Assembly: GCA_024347015.1 (NCBI GenBank)
Contig: AP024890.1
Coordinates: forward strand, 558,001 to 622,000
Direction: 5' to 3'
From: Vibrio pectenicida
GTDB lineage: Bacteria > Pseudomonadota > Gammaproteobacteria > Enterobacterales > Vibrionaceae
Length of the DNA: 64,000 nucleotides
Below, piece by piece: positions 43,588 to 55,109 of this stretch (positions are counted from its first letter, which is position 1; each line of letters starts with the position of its first letter). The position numbers were made by a program, and so were the translations under genes. The notes below the pieces were generated by a model. The model was not told the origin of the DNA. It made no database searches and worked only from the letters and a program-made list of their open reading frames with translations.

Positions 43588-44970
43588 ATGAGAGTTTGTG
43601 AAGGTGGGATAAAAGAATGGTTTGGCAGCCAATGGGTAGTTTCGATCATAGCATTATTTTTATGTACTGCTGGTATTGGGCTCGTTGAGTTTATTGATCG
43701 TAGCCAGAAAGCGTTCTTGCACGATAGTATACTAGTTCGAGCAAAGGAAGAACTTTCCATTGTTCGTTCTGAATTAGAAATTGCTATTTTCAATGATATT
43801 TTCGTTGCAAATAGCCTGTCTGCACTCATCGCTTCAAATCCAAGCTTAGAGTTTTCAGGCTGGGGGTTATTCGCCTCTAGTGTAATGCGTAAAGCTCATC
43901 ATGTGGAGCTCATTACGTTAGCTCCTGATGATATAGTGAAGTATATATACCCGTTTGAGGGAAATGAACAGTTACTTAATTTAGATTATCGCACTCTTCC
44001 CGATCAATGGAGAGCTGTTAACAAAGCACGAGACATACACGAGATATTGATAGCTGGGCCAGTTAATTCAGTTCAAGGTGGGCGTGTTCTTATAGCTCAG
44101 GTACCAATTTTTACTGATCCAATATATCATCGAAATTATTGGGGAGTTTGCAGCTTAGTCATTTCACTTGAAAGTTTATTTAGTGATGTGGGAATCAAAA
44201 GTTACAGTGAAAAGTACGATCTGGCGATGCGTGGTGTTGATAGTTCAGGTCAAGGAGGAGATATATTTTATGGTACACAAAGCACATTTGATCGTTCTTT
44301 TTCAATAGAATCTGTTAAGTTTCCTTATGGGACTTGGAGTATTGCCGCTGCACCCAAAAGTGATCTTCTTGAATTTAGTAAATGGTATAGAGTTCATGCG
44401 GTTAGATTGTTGGGTTATCCACTTATTGTTTTACTAATGTTGGCCTATGGCACTATTTTTTACCTATATCACACTGCTAACCAACGCTCCCTTCATGATG
44501 CACTGACGTCACTGCCAAATAGACGCTATTTTATGTATACGCTAGAACGACACTTTAGCCTGGTTACTGGTTCCGGAAAAAAAGAGTCATTTGCGATTCT
44601 CAATGTAGATTTGGATAAATTCAAATGGATTAACGATACCTATGGGCATGCTGCTGGAGATAAAGTACTTATTGCAGTAGCAAAAAGAATTAAAAGCGTA
44701 TTAAGATCGTCTGATCTAGTGGCTCGAGTAGGGGGTGATGAGTTTTTGATACTCTTAACTCGAATTAAAGATAAAGAAAATGTTGATATTATTAATATCG
44801 AATTACAAAAAGCAATCTGCCAAACTCCAGTAATTTATGAACATCATGAAATCGATATTTATGTCAGTGTTGGTCAGGCTGTATATGGTGATGAATTTGC
44901 AGAAGTGGATGAGATGCTCAAAGTGGCTGATGATCGTATGTATGATGAGAAGAAGCGACGTCAAGATTAA
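43588..44970 (+). CDS. Diguanylate cyclase with periplasmic CHASE sensor
   Basis: 460 residues: TM1 (about 16-35), a periplasmic CHASE-like domain (about 40-255, with SGWGLFASSVMRKAHHVELI and RVLIAQVPIFTDPIYHRNYWG), TM2 (about 272-292), then a GGDEF domain (about 300-460). The signature RVGGDEFLILL is intact, and RSSD five residues before it is a canonical inhibitory site. It should make cyclic di-GMP in response to an extracytoplasmic small molecule. The start has no strong ribosome site; I used ATG 43588. Confidence 0.88.
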   Translation: MRVCEGGIKEWFGSQWVVSIIALFLCTAGIGLVEFIDRSQKAFLHDSILVRAKEELSIVRSELEIAIFNDIFVANSLSALIASNPSLEFSGWGLFASSVMRKAHHVELITLAPDDIVKYIYPFEGNEQLLNLDYRTLPDQWRAVNKARDIHEILIAGPVNSVQGGRVLIAQVPIFTDPIYHRNYWGVCSLVISLESLFSDVGIKSYSEKYDLAMRGVDSSGQGGDIFYGTQSTFDRSFSIESVKFPYGTWSIAAAPKSDLLEFSKWYRVHAVRLLGYPLIVLLMLAYGTIFYLYHTANQRSLHDALTSLPNRRYFMYTLERHFSLVTGSGKKESFAILNVDLDKFKWINDTYGHAAGDKVLIAVAKRIKSVLRSSDLVARVGGDEFLILLTRIKDKENVDIINIELQKAICQTPVIYEHHEIDIYVSVGQAVYGDEFAEVDEMLKVADDRMYDEKKRRQD

Positions 44971-45039
44971 TTGGGTCTTACTATACTCCACCTAAACCAC
45001 TTTATTAAAAATCCAATCAACGAGAATTAAAGGAGAAAA

Positions 45040-45474
45040 ATGCGAGACCTGACTCAATGGTTAAATGATTATGGAGCAAGTCACCAAGATCCCGTCAACC
45101 AAAAGCTTCATAAGGTGTCTGTCCCTGGTATTTTTCTATCCGTTGTCGGTTTATTGTGGACAATACCTTCTGTTTCGATTTTTGGTTTTACCCTCAATTG
45201 GGTTTACTTAGCCATAATCCCCGTTATGATTTTTTATTTCAGACTTTCCTTAAGTGTGTTTTTGATGATGTTAGGATTTACTTTGGCTTGTATATCTTTA
45301 ATTTGGTCTTTAGACATTCTGCAATTACCAGTATTATTTATTTCATCAAGCTTACTTCTCCTATTGTGGTTAATGCAATTCATTGGTTATAAGATTGAAG
45401 GAAGAAAGCCTTCTTTTTGGGATAATTTTTGGTTTATCTTAGTTGGTCCAATTTGGGTATTTCGTCATAAGTAA
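45040..45474 (+). CDS. Mpo1/YGL010W-like (DUF962) membrane protein
   Basis: The 144-residue protein begins LTQWLNDYGASHQDPVNQKLHKV, the family hallmark with conserved His residues, followed by four membrane helices and FIGYKIEGRKPSFWDN. Yeast Mpo1 is an iron-dependent dioxygenase of 2-hydroxy fatty acids; the bacterial function is not established. AAGGAG before the ATG supports the start. It is a single gene, 69 bases after the cyclase. Confidence 0.85.
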   Translation: MRDLTQWLNDYGASHQDPVNQKLHKVSVPGIFLSVVGLLWTIPSVSIFGFTLNWVYLAIIPVMIFYFRLSLSVFLMMLGFTLACISLIWSLDILQLPVLFISSSLLLLLWLMQFIGYKIEGRKPSFWDNFWFILVGPIWVFRHK

Positions 45475-45648
45475 TCTATGAGTAGTGATGGCCTCTTCAG
45501 GCTTAATGCGCTTCATTAAATACGTCTACTTGTTTTTTGCAAAACGCGAAAACGATCTTTGCATTTCGCAATGAAACTTACGATCCATACGTATGTGGTA
45601 TGCCACTATTTATTTTTATTTTAAAAATACCTTAAATATCAGATGCTT

Positions 45649-45796
45649 ATGCCAATATAAATATTGGCATGAGTTGTGCTTTATCTATAGTGACCCTTAT
45701 TAAGCCGAGGGTCACCTAGCCAACTGACGTTGTTAGTGAATATAGATTGTTCACACATTATGTAGCCAACCACACTTCTTGTGGTTGGCTTTTTTA
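45649..45796 (+). ncRNA. Candidate small RNA or structured 3' element with three hairpins
   Basis: In a 319-base gap without a gene three stems follow each other: ATGCCAATAT-AA-ATATTGGCAT (45649-45670, perfect), GTGACCCT-(10)-AGGGTCAC (45690-45715, perfect), and a terminator stem with a T-run (45764-45796). Order and spacing suggest a short transcript of about 150 bases. It could instead be the 3' untranslated part of the upstream gene. No homology is claimed. Confidence 0.4.
45764..45796 (+). terminator. Intrinsic terminator
   Basis: Perfect 11-bp stem AGCCAACCACA / TGTGGTTGGCT with a CTTCT loop, ending in a run of seven T on the + strand. It also abuts the stop of the minus-strand regulator at 45794. 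Confidence 0.88.
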
Positions 45797-47329
45797 TTTT
45801 GACTCTTCTTGACTACATTGGGTGTTTAGGCTGTAGCAACTTGGTTTCCTTGGACAAACTGCTCCACGGGAACAAATTACGCGCGCATCAGCTTGTATGC
45901 CACGCTCAACCCAATTAATATTGAGGATCTTGGCGATAGTCTTGAATTCCTTTCGAATATTATTAGGGATAGATGCCGTCCCCCCATTTTCAACACATAG
46001 GGACTTCAGCGATTCAGCTATCGCTTTAGAATCACCACCTTGTGCATCAATTGCTGGGTTTAAATCAATGCCTGCACACAGAACTCGATTGTTACCTGCT
46101 GGGTCTGTTATGTTGACTGATTCACAGCAGTAGATTCTAGGTTCTTCGTTGACATTTAAGATAGAAATTTGCGCAGAGCTGTTGCTTTTAGGTTGTGAAA
46201 GTCGGCGGAAAACAGCCCAATGCTGGCAAGGATCATTAACTTGACACATATTCCCCCAAGGTAGAGGAATTCCGTTTCCTCTATATACTGCTTTAAGCTT
46301 ATTTTGACCATATGCATCAAAATAGTGCCAATGTGGGTATGGAGACACCACGGTCATGCGCCGCATCGCAACTGAGGGAGAGACGCCGGCTTTTAGGTGG
46401 GTATCAATTTCGTATCCGCTTCTATCAAGTAATTGGCGAAAAGGAACCTTAGGGCAAAGAAGAGCTCCAGCGAAAAAGCTTGATTCAAAATCACGCCATG
46501 CTTTCAAGATATCTTTCGACTTAAGTTCTGAGGTTGAATTTGATTGGTCTTCGTTCGTCCAGCTACTAGCTTGACCTACAGTGAGGACACTTTTTAGACC
46601 TGCCTTATTATGTAAAACGCAGTGACCTATATAGACGGCGAGATCATACTTTAAGCGTGTAGGGTGTTTCTTGAGCACTTCGTTTAAGTAAATCGTAGCT
46701 GAAGGCTCAAAAAAAGAAGTCATTACTTGCTTAGTACTAACTCCTAACTCATCAACAATATCTTTTGGCGGACTGGATATCCAGTGGATACATAGGCCCA
46801 TATTACGAGCAATATTCATGAGATCTTGCCAAGACAAGTTGAGTTGCTTTCGACCAACTTCTTCTGCTGCACGTTCTAGATCAGGAAAATGGTTCTGGTT
46901 ACTTTCCTGATGAGCTCTAATGAGCAGGTGAGCAAATTGACGTCCTGAGATGCCTGTTTGAGATAACATTTCTGGTATGGCAATCTGCAATATCTCATTT
47001 GAAAAGAGAAAACTTGGTTCAAGTGCCATTCCATGAATCCCACCTCTATTTCCTTTCATCGGTGTAATATCAACTTTCTCAGGCTCATCATCCAGAAACC
47101 ATGAAGGATCTTTTTGGAATACGTTGGCGATAACTTCTAGCATATCACTACTGGGTACGCGCTTTCCTCGTTCAATCATGGATAGGTATGAAATTGACGG
47201 TGCAGATTCAGGGTTAACTCGAATACAGCGAGTAGAAAGGTCCTCCATGGTTAAGTGGTTTTTCTTTCTGAGATTTCGTATCTTAGTTCCCAAAAAATGA
47301 GACTGTCGAATAAGGCTTTTTGATAGCAT
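45794..47329 (-). CDS. XRE-family regulator, RamB/PrpR-like (DUF3612-type)
   Basis: About 511 residues. An N-terminal helix-turn-helix of the XRE type (GTKIRNLRKKNHLTMEDLST, SISYLSMIERGKRVPSSDML) is followed by a large effector region with a degenerate IrrE/ImmA-like part (DLAVYIGHCVLH). The C-terminus has cysteines in VICSRGAVCPRKPSC. This layout matches RamB/PrpR regulators of acetate, propionate and glyoxylate metabolism, which respond to acyl-CoAs and in one case carry an iron-sulfur cluster. I recall Vibrio members under DUF3612. The start at ATG 47329 (MLSKSLIRQSH) is preferred; an upstream frame reaches 47434. It is divergent from the next gene, its likely target. Confidence 0.75.
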   Translation of the reverse strand: MLSKSLIRQSHFLGTKIRNLRKKNHLTMEDLSTRCIRVNPESAPSISYLSMIERGKRVPSSDMLEVIANVFQKDPSWFLDDEPEKVDITPMKGNRGGIHGMALEPSFLFSNEILQIAIPEMLSQTGISGRQFAHLLIRAHQESNQNHFPDLERAAEEVGRKQLNLSWQDLMNIARNMGLCIHWISSPPKDIVDELGVSTKQVMTSFFEPSATIYLNEVLKKHPTRLKYDLAVYIGHCVLHNKAGLKSVLTVGQASSWTNEDQSNSTSELKSKDILKAWRDFESSFFAGALLCPKVPFRQLLDRSGYEIDTHLKAGVSPSVAMRRMTVVSPYPHWHYFDAYGQNKLKAVYRGNGIPLPWGNMCQVNDPCQHWAVFRRLSQPKSNSSAQISILNVNEEPRIYCCESVNITDPAGNNRVLCAGIDLNPAIDAQGGDSKAIAESLKSLCVENGGTASIPNNIRKEFKTIAKILNINWVERGIQADARVICSRGAVCPRKPSCYSLNTQCSQEESK

Positions 47330-47492
47330 TTTTGTAAAATTCACATTGTAAAATTTTTGTTGTGAAATTGTAGTAATAAATTCACTAGTATACAAAGTAA
47401 GCAAAGTAATTAATCGACATATAGCGAAACACAAATGTTAGATACTTGCTCAAGAGCAGTAAATCTATGGAAAATCCGTGAGGGAATACTTT

Positions 47493-48068
47493 ATGAATAT
47501 GCTTACTTTCGACAAAACGAGAAATAATCAAGAGCACGAGACCTATATCGCTGAAGCAGTCTTTGAGGTAGAAAAGGTAAGCGCAAATAAGGCGTCAGAA
47601 AAGCAAGACAAAGCAAAACAATTACTTGATCGCCTTTTCCCACTTGAAAATGGTTCCCATAACGATGTGACTGCGTATGTTGTAGATTACCGACATGTTA
47701 TGGCTTATTTCAAAGATGGTCGCCATAGCGGTTTAGAACATCCAAAACACTTTGTTGCCTATTCTGGTGATAAGGAAGATCCTGAGTCGATTCTCTTCCG
47801 TGATGGTACAGGAAGCCATGTTGAACTGACTTTTGGTTGCCATAAGGGGACGGGGTGTGTTGAATTAGTTGAGATCGACGATATACAATTAGAGACATGT
47901 ACGTTGTTTTCACAAGAAAGTCAGGATATGTCAGCAATGCGTCATTGGATAAGCTTGGTTAAAGGGGATGATATAGGAAAGCCTCGAGCATATTCTGAAG
48001 CTAAAGAATATACAGCAAAATCTGGTGAAGATTATGATTTAGCATGTTGCTATAAACTTATTAGATAG
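47493..48068 (+). CDS. Cytoplasmic protein of unknown function, divergent partner of the RamB-like regulator
   Basis: A 191-residue acidic protein that I do not recognise. Visible features are NDVTAYVVDYRHVMAYFKDG, HPKHFVAYSGD, ILFRDGTGSHVELTFGCHKG and CVELVEIDDIQLETC; the many conserved-looking Gly, His and Asp residues suggest an enzyme or binding domain. No signal peptide is present. GAGGG nine bases upstream supports the ATG at 47493. It shares a 163-base promoter region with the regulator and has its own terminator, so it is probably the regulator's direct target. Confidence 0.65.
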   Translation: MNMLTFDKTRNNQEHETYIAEAVFEVEKVSANKASEKQDKAKQLLDRLFPLENGSHNDVTAYVVDYRHVMAYFKDGRHSGLEHPKHFVAYSGDKEDPESILFRDGTGSHVELTFGCHKGTGCVELVEIDDIQLETCTLFSQESQDMSAMRHWISLVKGDDIGKPRAYSEAKEYTAKSGEDYDLACCYKLIR

Positions 48069-48092
48069 AATTAACTAAAGTTTATTTTATTA

Positions 48093-48125
48093 ATAAAGGG
48101 CCTTTATTTTAGAAAGGCCTTTATT
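48093..48125 (+). terminator. Intrinsic terminator
   Basis: A stem of about 13 pairs with one bulged G (AATAAAGGGCCTTT with AAAGGCCTTTATT) 25 bases after the stop of the preceding gene. Confidence 0.75.
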
Positions 48126-50287
<2,162 letters not shown>

Positions 50288-50305
50288 TTGTGGTTGAATA
50301 AAACG

Positions 50306-50331
50306 ATAAGGCTCCGTCATGGAGCCCTTAT
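50306..50331. terminator. Bidirectional terminator between hapA and the DUF2999 gene
   Basis: ATAAGGCTCC-GTCAT-GGAGCCCTTAT forms a stem of about eleven pairs with one bulge, exactly between two convergent genes. Confidence 0.8.
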
Positions 50332-50583
50332 TTATTGTTGGAGCTTATTTTTTGCCTGTTCTACTTTTGAGAAGTCGAGGCCGAGTTCTTCAACAGCCTC
50401 TTTAATTAGCTGAGGATTTTGCATTATCTGTCCCATCAACAGTTGCAATTGGTCTTGTGGCAAGCCAAGCTGACCTATATTCGCCATGGCTGCAAGAGGG
50501 TTTTGCGTTAGTGTTTCAAACAGATCATTTATCTGCTGATTGTTAATATTGTGTTTGTTTAACATTTCAAGTATTGGGTTCAT
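50332..50583 (-). CDS. DUF2999 family small protein
   Basis: 83 residues: MNPILEMLNKHNINNQQIND, then LFETLTQNPLAAMANIGQLG and LQLLMGQIMQNPQLIKEAVEELGLD. This is the pattern I know from DUF2999 of Vibrio and relatives, an all-helical cytoplasmic protein with no assigned function. The ATG at 50583 fits the family start; a longer frame reaching 50649 is unlikely. Confidence 0.8.
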   Translation of the reverse strand: MNPILEMLNKHNINNQQINDLFETLTQNPLAAMANIGQLGLPQDQLQLLMGQIMQNPQLIKEAVEELGLDFSKVEQAKNKLQQ

Positions 50584-50789
50584 AGTCCATCTTTCGCTTG
50601 TGTGTAGATAATATCGAAGTGTAACATCGGCACTCTTATTGTTGAACATCGAATATTTTAGCGCTTAGTATTTGATTGCAATGGTACTAAACCTGACTCT
50701 TCAGAGATGACATGACTTGCGTTGAAATATTAAACACGCATTTTCGATGTTATGTGTAGCCTAAGTCCAACCTATGGTCTAGCTCATAC

Positions 50790-52097
50790 TTAAGTATTAT
50801 TTGCTTGGAAGCTGTTGACTGCTGATGCCACACTTTCAGCACCGCTATATATCTCGTCCATAGTGCGAGATACTTCTTCGATACGAGAGCTGGTTTGTTC
50901 TGCTACATTGTTTACATCATTCATTGCTTTTGTAACTTCCTGTGTCAATGTCATGTTTTTGTTGACAACCTGAGTAATTTCTTCTGTAGATTCTGAGGTT
51001 CTAGAGGCCAACTGTCGGACTTCATCTGCTACGACAGCAAACCCTCGACCTTGCTCTCCAGCTCTTGCTGCTTCAATTGCTGCATTTAGGGCCAGTAAGT
51101 TGGTTTGGTCAGCAATGCCACCAATCGTTTTTACAATTTCCGAGACATCGTTTGAAAGCGATGCGAGTTCTTGGACCTGATCGATCGATTGGTTTAAGTT
51201 TTTCATCATAGTCTGTGAAATATTTACAGTATCTTCTAGAATTTTTTTACCTTCTTGGGTCACTTGAGAAGTTTCTACTGCTGTACTGTAGGCAATATTG
51301 GCAGCATCAGAAACTGCTAATTCTCGGTTTACATCTTCAGTGATGTTAGAAGCGAACTTAACCACCTTATATACTTTTCCTTGTCCATTACATACAGGGC
51401 TGTATGAGGCTTGAATCCATATTTCTTCGTCATAATTATTCTTGCGCAAAAATCTACCGGAAAAAGCTCTACCGTTAGATAGATCTTTCCAAAAATTAGG
51501 GTTTTGATCGTAAAATTCATCAAAACAAAACATTTTATGATGCTTGCCTTGGATTTGATCAAGGCTATACCCCAGAGCGGTAAGGAAATTGTTGTTTGCT
51601 TCAATAATCGTTCCGTCAGGTTGGAATTCGATTACTGCGAAATTTTGGTGTAGTGCTGAAATTAGGTCTTGCTGTGAGCGGGCTGTTATCATTTTTTCAG
51701 TGACGTCATTAGCAATTTTAATCACACTTTCGACTCGACCACTATCTCCTAATACAGGAAAGTAGGTTGCTTCGATAATAATGAGCTCTCCTGATTTATT
51801 ATACCGCTCAAAGGTTCCAGATTTTACTTGGCCTTTCGCTAGGTCTTGCCAAAAACTTCGGTAGTCTTGGGTTTCTACATATCTTGGATCACAAAACATT
51901 CTGTGGTGTTTTCCTTGCACTTCATTGGGCTTGTAGCCCATGGCTTCAAGAAACAGGGGACTTGCTGACTTTATGTCACCATTGGGTGTGAATTGTATCG
52001 TTACTAAAGACTGATTCATCGAATTGATGGTTTGTTTGTAACCATTGAACTCGTCGTTTTGGTTATCGTTTTCTACAAGTTTTCTGAAGGGCCACAT
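50790..52097 (-). CDS. Soluble methyl-accepting chemotaxis protein with two PAS domains
   Basis: 435 residues without a membrane segment. Two tandem PAS domains (about 25-135 and 145-255; [20 protein letters not shown] and [20 protein letters not shown]) share the same GKHHxMFC motif typical of aerotaxis-like sensors. The signalling tip is [20 protein letters not shown], then [15 protein letters not shown]. It likely senses redox or oxygen state in the cytoplasm and controls CheA. The C-terminus is short, with no CheR-docking pentapeptide. Confidence 0.9.
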   Translation of the reverse strand: MWPFRKLVENDNQNDEFNGYKQTINSMNQSLVTIQFTPNGDIKSASPLFLEAMGYKPNEVQGKHHRMFCDPRYVETQDYRSFWQDLAKGQVKSGTFERYNKSGELIIIEATYFPVLGDSGRVESVIKIANDVTEKMITARSQQDLISALHQNFAVIEFQPDGTIIEANNNFLTALGYSLDQIQGKHHKMFCFDEFYDQNPNFWKDLSNGRAFSGRFLRKNNYDEEIWIQASYSPVCNGQGKVYKVVKFASNITEDVNRELAVSDAANIAYSTAVETSQVTQEGKKILEDTVNISQTMMKNLNQSIDQVQELASLSNDVSEIVKTIGGIADQTNLLALNAAIEAARAGEQGRGFAVVADEVRQLASRTSESTEEITQVVNKNMTLTQEVTKAMNDVNNVAEQTSSRIEEVSRTMDEIYSGAESVASAVNSFQANNT

Positions 52098-52500
52098 AGA
52101 CAGTTACTCTTTAATGATTTTTTTATCACTAGTAAGTATGATCTGTGTTTAGAGTAAATCAACTCGGCGCATAATATTTATTCTCTTCAAAATAGAGCAA
52201 GGCTTTTCAAAAAGGTGGCTTCAGTATTCTATCGTGTGCTTCCAATGACAGTTCATCAAACCTGCTGATATTCGGAGAGTCATCTGATAGTTAGTGAATT
52301 ATCAGCTTCATGTGTGAAGGAATAGGTGTCTATTTGATAACAAAAATACCTGATCTTAAGCAGCTAAAGCAAGCTGAAGGGATTAGCGTTGAAATTAAAT
52401 AGTTGTTAAAACGTTCCATTTTATTAGTAGTTTTTCTTTAGAACTCCTGCTTGGTGGACTAAGTTTATACAATAGTCATTACTTTGGGGGAAAGAGGATA
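52098..52500. other. Gene-poor spacer of about 400 bases
   Basis: One 30-codon frame (52310-52402, MCEGIGVYLITKIPDLKQLK...) reads like real protein but lacks a ribosome site, and may be a gene fragment. Nothing else is supported. Confidence 0.4.
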
Positions 52501-53283
52501 ATGGAGCGAATTAAATATCTTCTGTCCTTATTGATTTTATCAATGGTATCTTATAGTGCTGCAATTAAGGCTGAAGGTTCAGCAGATTTGCGCGAACTTG
52601 CGTATTTTACCGAGTCTTATCCCCCAGGTAATTTCCTGAAAGATGGTGAAATATCTGGCTACGCTGTAGATATTTTGAAAGCAGCAAGCAAGTTGGTGGG
52701 AGAGGAGGTTGAGTTATCACAAATTACACTCCAACCATGGGCGCGTTCATATAGAACAGCGCTGACTGAGGACAATGCCGTTTTATTTTCAACCACTCGT
52801 TCTGAACATCGTGAGAAGTTGTTTCAATGGGTTGGGCCTATTACTGACATAAAGATCGTTGTTATGGCTCGTAAGGATGCCAACATCAAAATCAATAAAG
52901 CTATGGACATGGCCAAATACCGTATTGGAGTGATCCGTGATGATATTGGGGAGCAGTCATTGTTGGACATGGGTATTCCTCGAAATGCAATGCAGGAGGC
53001 TAATTACGTTACAACCCTTTCTGAGCAGTTAATGAAAAAGCGCATTGATTTGTTAGTTTATGCACATCGAGCTGCCATATGGTGGTCTAAAGAAGCACAG
53101 GTAGACCCTGATTTATTCGAGGCAGTATATACGGTTAGAGAGGGCGATGTTTATTTTGCTTTAAATACGAGTGTTAATCCTGCAGCTAAAGACAAATTAC
53201 AGCAAGGTATCGATCTTCTTAAAAGCACTAAAGGTGAGTCAGGAGCTTCTTTATATCAAGAGATTATGGATAAATATGAATAA
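52501..53283 (+). CDS. Periplasmic solute-binding protein (SBP_bac_3 family)
   Basis: 260 residues with a signal peptide (about 1-25, cleaved after IKAEG or AIKA). The family 3 layout is present: LAYFTESYPPGNFLKDGEIS, GYAVDILKAAS, then WARSYRTAL, LFSTTRSEHREKLFQWVGPI and YRIGVIRDD for the second lobe. It binds an amino acid or similar solute in the periplasm. There is no permease gene beside it, as with the binding protein at 31-774, to which it is only distantly similar. GGGGGAAAGAGG precedes the ATG. Confidence 0.85.
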   Translation: MERIKYLLSLLILSMVSYSAAIKAEGSADLRELAYFTESYPPGNFLKDGEISGYAVDILKAASKLVGEEVELSQITLQPWARSYRTALTEDNAVLFSTTRSEHREKLFQWVGPITDIKIVVMARKDANIKINKAMDMAKYRIGVIRDDIGEQSLLDMGIPRNAMQEANYVTTLSEQLMKKRIDLLVYAHRAAIWWSKEAQVDPDLFEAVYTVREGDVYFALNTSVNPAAKDKLQQGIDLLKSTKGESGASLYQEIMDKYE

Positions 53284-53285
53284 CT

Positions 53286-53315
53286 CAAAGGCGGCATTAG
53301 GCTGCCTTTGGTTTT
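53286..53315. terminator. Terminator between convergent genes
   Basis: A ten-pair stem with one wobble, CAAAGGCGGC-ATTAG-GCTGCCTTTG (53286-53310), followed by GTTTT, directly after the binding-protein stop. Confidence 0.8.
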
Positions 53316-53862
53316 AAACCTTGGACTTTTTTACAAAGTAAGGGTTATCGAACTTTCGTATGGGCCCTAGCTCAGATAAAACTAATCGGTTCCACAAAGT
53401 TTTGTCAAACTCTCCTTTGGGGATTGAAGGATAGAGTGTTTCTTCTTCTTCACGGGCATAGCGTAGTAACTCTTTCTTCATAATTTGATTGTACTTACGT
53501 GCAATATGATTGTGCTTTGAGATCCATTCTAGTTTGAAATTAGTCAATGCAGGTTCTGCTTGTTCGAGAGGTACTCGTGTTAGATAAATACGTTTATAAG
53601 ACACTTTTCTATCGACCATGGTTCGCATAGCAGTTTGAATGTATTTACCGTGATTAGTAATGGAAATGTCATTTTTATCGAATAAGTTCACGCTCCAGCC
53701 TGTAAGCAAAAAGCTAGGTTGGCGGTATTGCTTATTGCGTTCTTCTATCGCTTTATGGATCACTAAATCTGACGTGCCATTAAATGTCTGTTGCCATTTA
53801 GCAATACGTATTTGTGTTGCAGTAGGCAAGCGGTAGATGTGAGTAAATTTGTCTTGGTCCAT
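53314..53862 (-). CDS. Protein of unknown function
   Basis: A 182-residue basic cytoplasmic protein that I do not recognise. It is rich in Lys, Arg and aromatic residues (THIYRLPTATQIRIAKWQQT, HNHIARKYNQIMKKELLRYA), consistent with nucleic-acid or membrane-surface contact, but there is no known motif. ATG 53862 is preferred to a GTG at 53874; neither has a clear ribosome site. It is convergent with the binding-protein gene. Confidence 0.6.
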   Translation of the reverse strand: MDQDKFTHIYRLPTATQIRIAKWQQTFNGTSDLVIHKAIEERNKQYRQPSFLLTGWSVNLFDKNDISITNHGKYIQTAMRTMVDRKVSYKRIYLTRVPLEQAEPALTNFKLEWISKHNHIARKYNQIMKKELLRYAREEEETLYPSIPKGEFDKTLWNRLVLSELGPIRKFDNPYFVKKSKV

Positions 53863-54138
53863 AAATGAATACACAGAACATTTGAGTTAGGAAAAGCCTA
53901 TTCCAAAAGCCAAAGTAAACGCTCAAAACTATTGAAATAGAAGAAAAATAAGGCAGTAGTGTAGTAACACTAGGCCCATTGTAGTGAATTCCAATCCTTA
54001 GTTCTAGTAGTTATCGGTCAATTTAAAGCAAATATTACTGACGGCTTAGTTATGCATTTCAAAACGGAGTGCGAGTTTATACGCAAATCTTTAATTTATT
54101 TAAGCGAATATCCAATAAACTATTCACTGTAATAGAAT

Positions 54139-54612
54139 TCATTGCTCTTTTTGTTCGAAACTAGCCTGAAATACTTCTTTCTGCTGTACTTTTTTCACTA
54201 CAATCGTGCCTGCGATTAAGTCATGCCAGCCTTGCTTCTTATTATTCAATATGATCCAAATAAACCCCAAACATAGTGGGATAGCACTTAAGTAGTATGA
54301 AAAGTAGCGGGTTATAGCAGTTGAAATCGTTAGTGGTTGACCCGTTTTTGCATTGAGCACTTCGAGATTAAAGACCATTTTTCCAGGTGTTGCTGACCTA
54401 TATACCCAAAAGATAACAGTAGCAAATAATGGGGAGATCCAGTTGAGTACCAAGTCCCACCCTCCTAGCAAAAACTCGTCTGAGTTCCAGTAAAGCTCTC
54501 CGTATATCCAGGCCATGACGGGTATAGTAAGCAAAAAGAGCAGTACGGTATCAATTAATGTGGCACCTAGGCGAGGCCAGAAACCGGCATATTGTAGGGA
54601 GTCGTTATTCAT
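54139..54612 (-). CDS. RDD-family membrane protein
   Basis: 157 residues with the RDD pattern: GFWPRLGATLIDTVLLFLLT at the start (Arg and Asp of the family name), a second helix VLNWISPLFATVIFWVY, the conserved SATPGKMVFNLEVLNAKTG and a late QGWHDLIAGTIVVKK. RDD proteins are small inner-membrane proteins; some have been linked to sodium/proton exchange, most are uncharacterised. It stands alone. Confidence 0.88.
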   Translation of the reverse strand: MNNDSLQYAGFWPRLGATLIDTVLLFLLTIPVMAWIYGELYWNSDEFLLGGWDLVLNWISPLFATVIFWVYRSATPGKMVFNLEVLNAKTGQPLTISTAITRYFSYYLSAIPLCLGFIWIILNNKKQGWHDLIAGTIVVKKVQQKEVFQASFEQKEQ

Positions 54613-55109
54613 ACTATCTACCTAATCATTTCATAAAAATTACATGTTTTAAGCACTGTTATATTTTTTATTTTCCAGAAAATAAAAAATATAACAAAAA
54701 TTGAGAGATATGTATTCTAGTAGTGTGTGAATTTGACTTAAATATGACGTAATAGTCAGTGGCAATATATGTAAGCTTTATGCATATAATTGTGCAGTCT
54801 TCATGTTCTAGAAGTGTGATCCAATAGCTACTTATACAGTATGTATTTTCTCTTGCTCTGCATTTAAGAAAAGGCATCGTACTGGTAATCTACGTTATTT
54901 AGAAAGTCGAAATTAATCTAGCTAACTGTGATAAATATTAACCTTACCTAATATAATAGTAACCCTTTTGTATCTAAGATTTTTTTGTATAACTTATTAT
55001 CTAATTTTTTTATTTTCAAATGTAAATGATAGATGTATATTTTCGGGCTTTTTGGCAAAATTGTGCTAAAACTTAGAGTATAGAAGTGTGACAAGGGGTT
55101 AAATGTTAA
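54613..55109. other. Very AT-rich spacer of about 500 bases
   Basis: No gene is supported. It contains the long AT palindrome at 54659-54694 and the leader of the HD-GYP gene. Confidence 0.5.
54659..54694. repeat. Perfect 17-bp A+T palindrome
   Basis: TTATATTTTTTATTTTC and its exact complement are separated by CA. It could form a cruciform or an unusual hairpin upstream of the RDD gene. It is not placed as a terminator for any gene. Confidence 0.8.
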
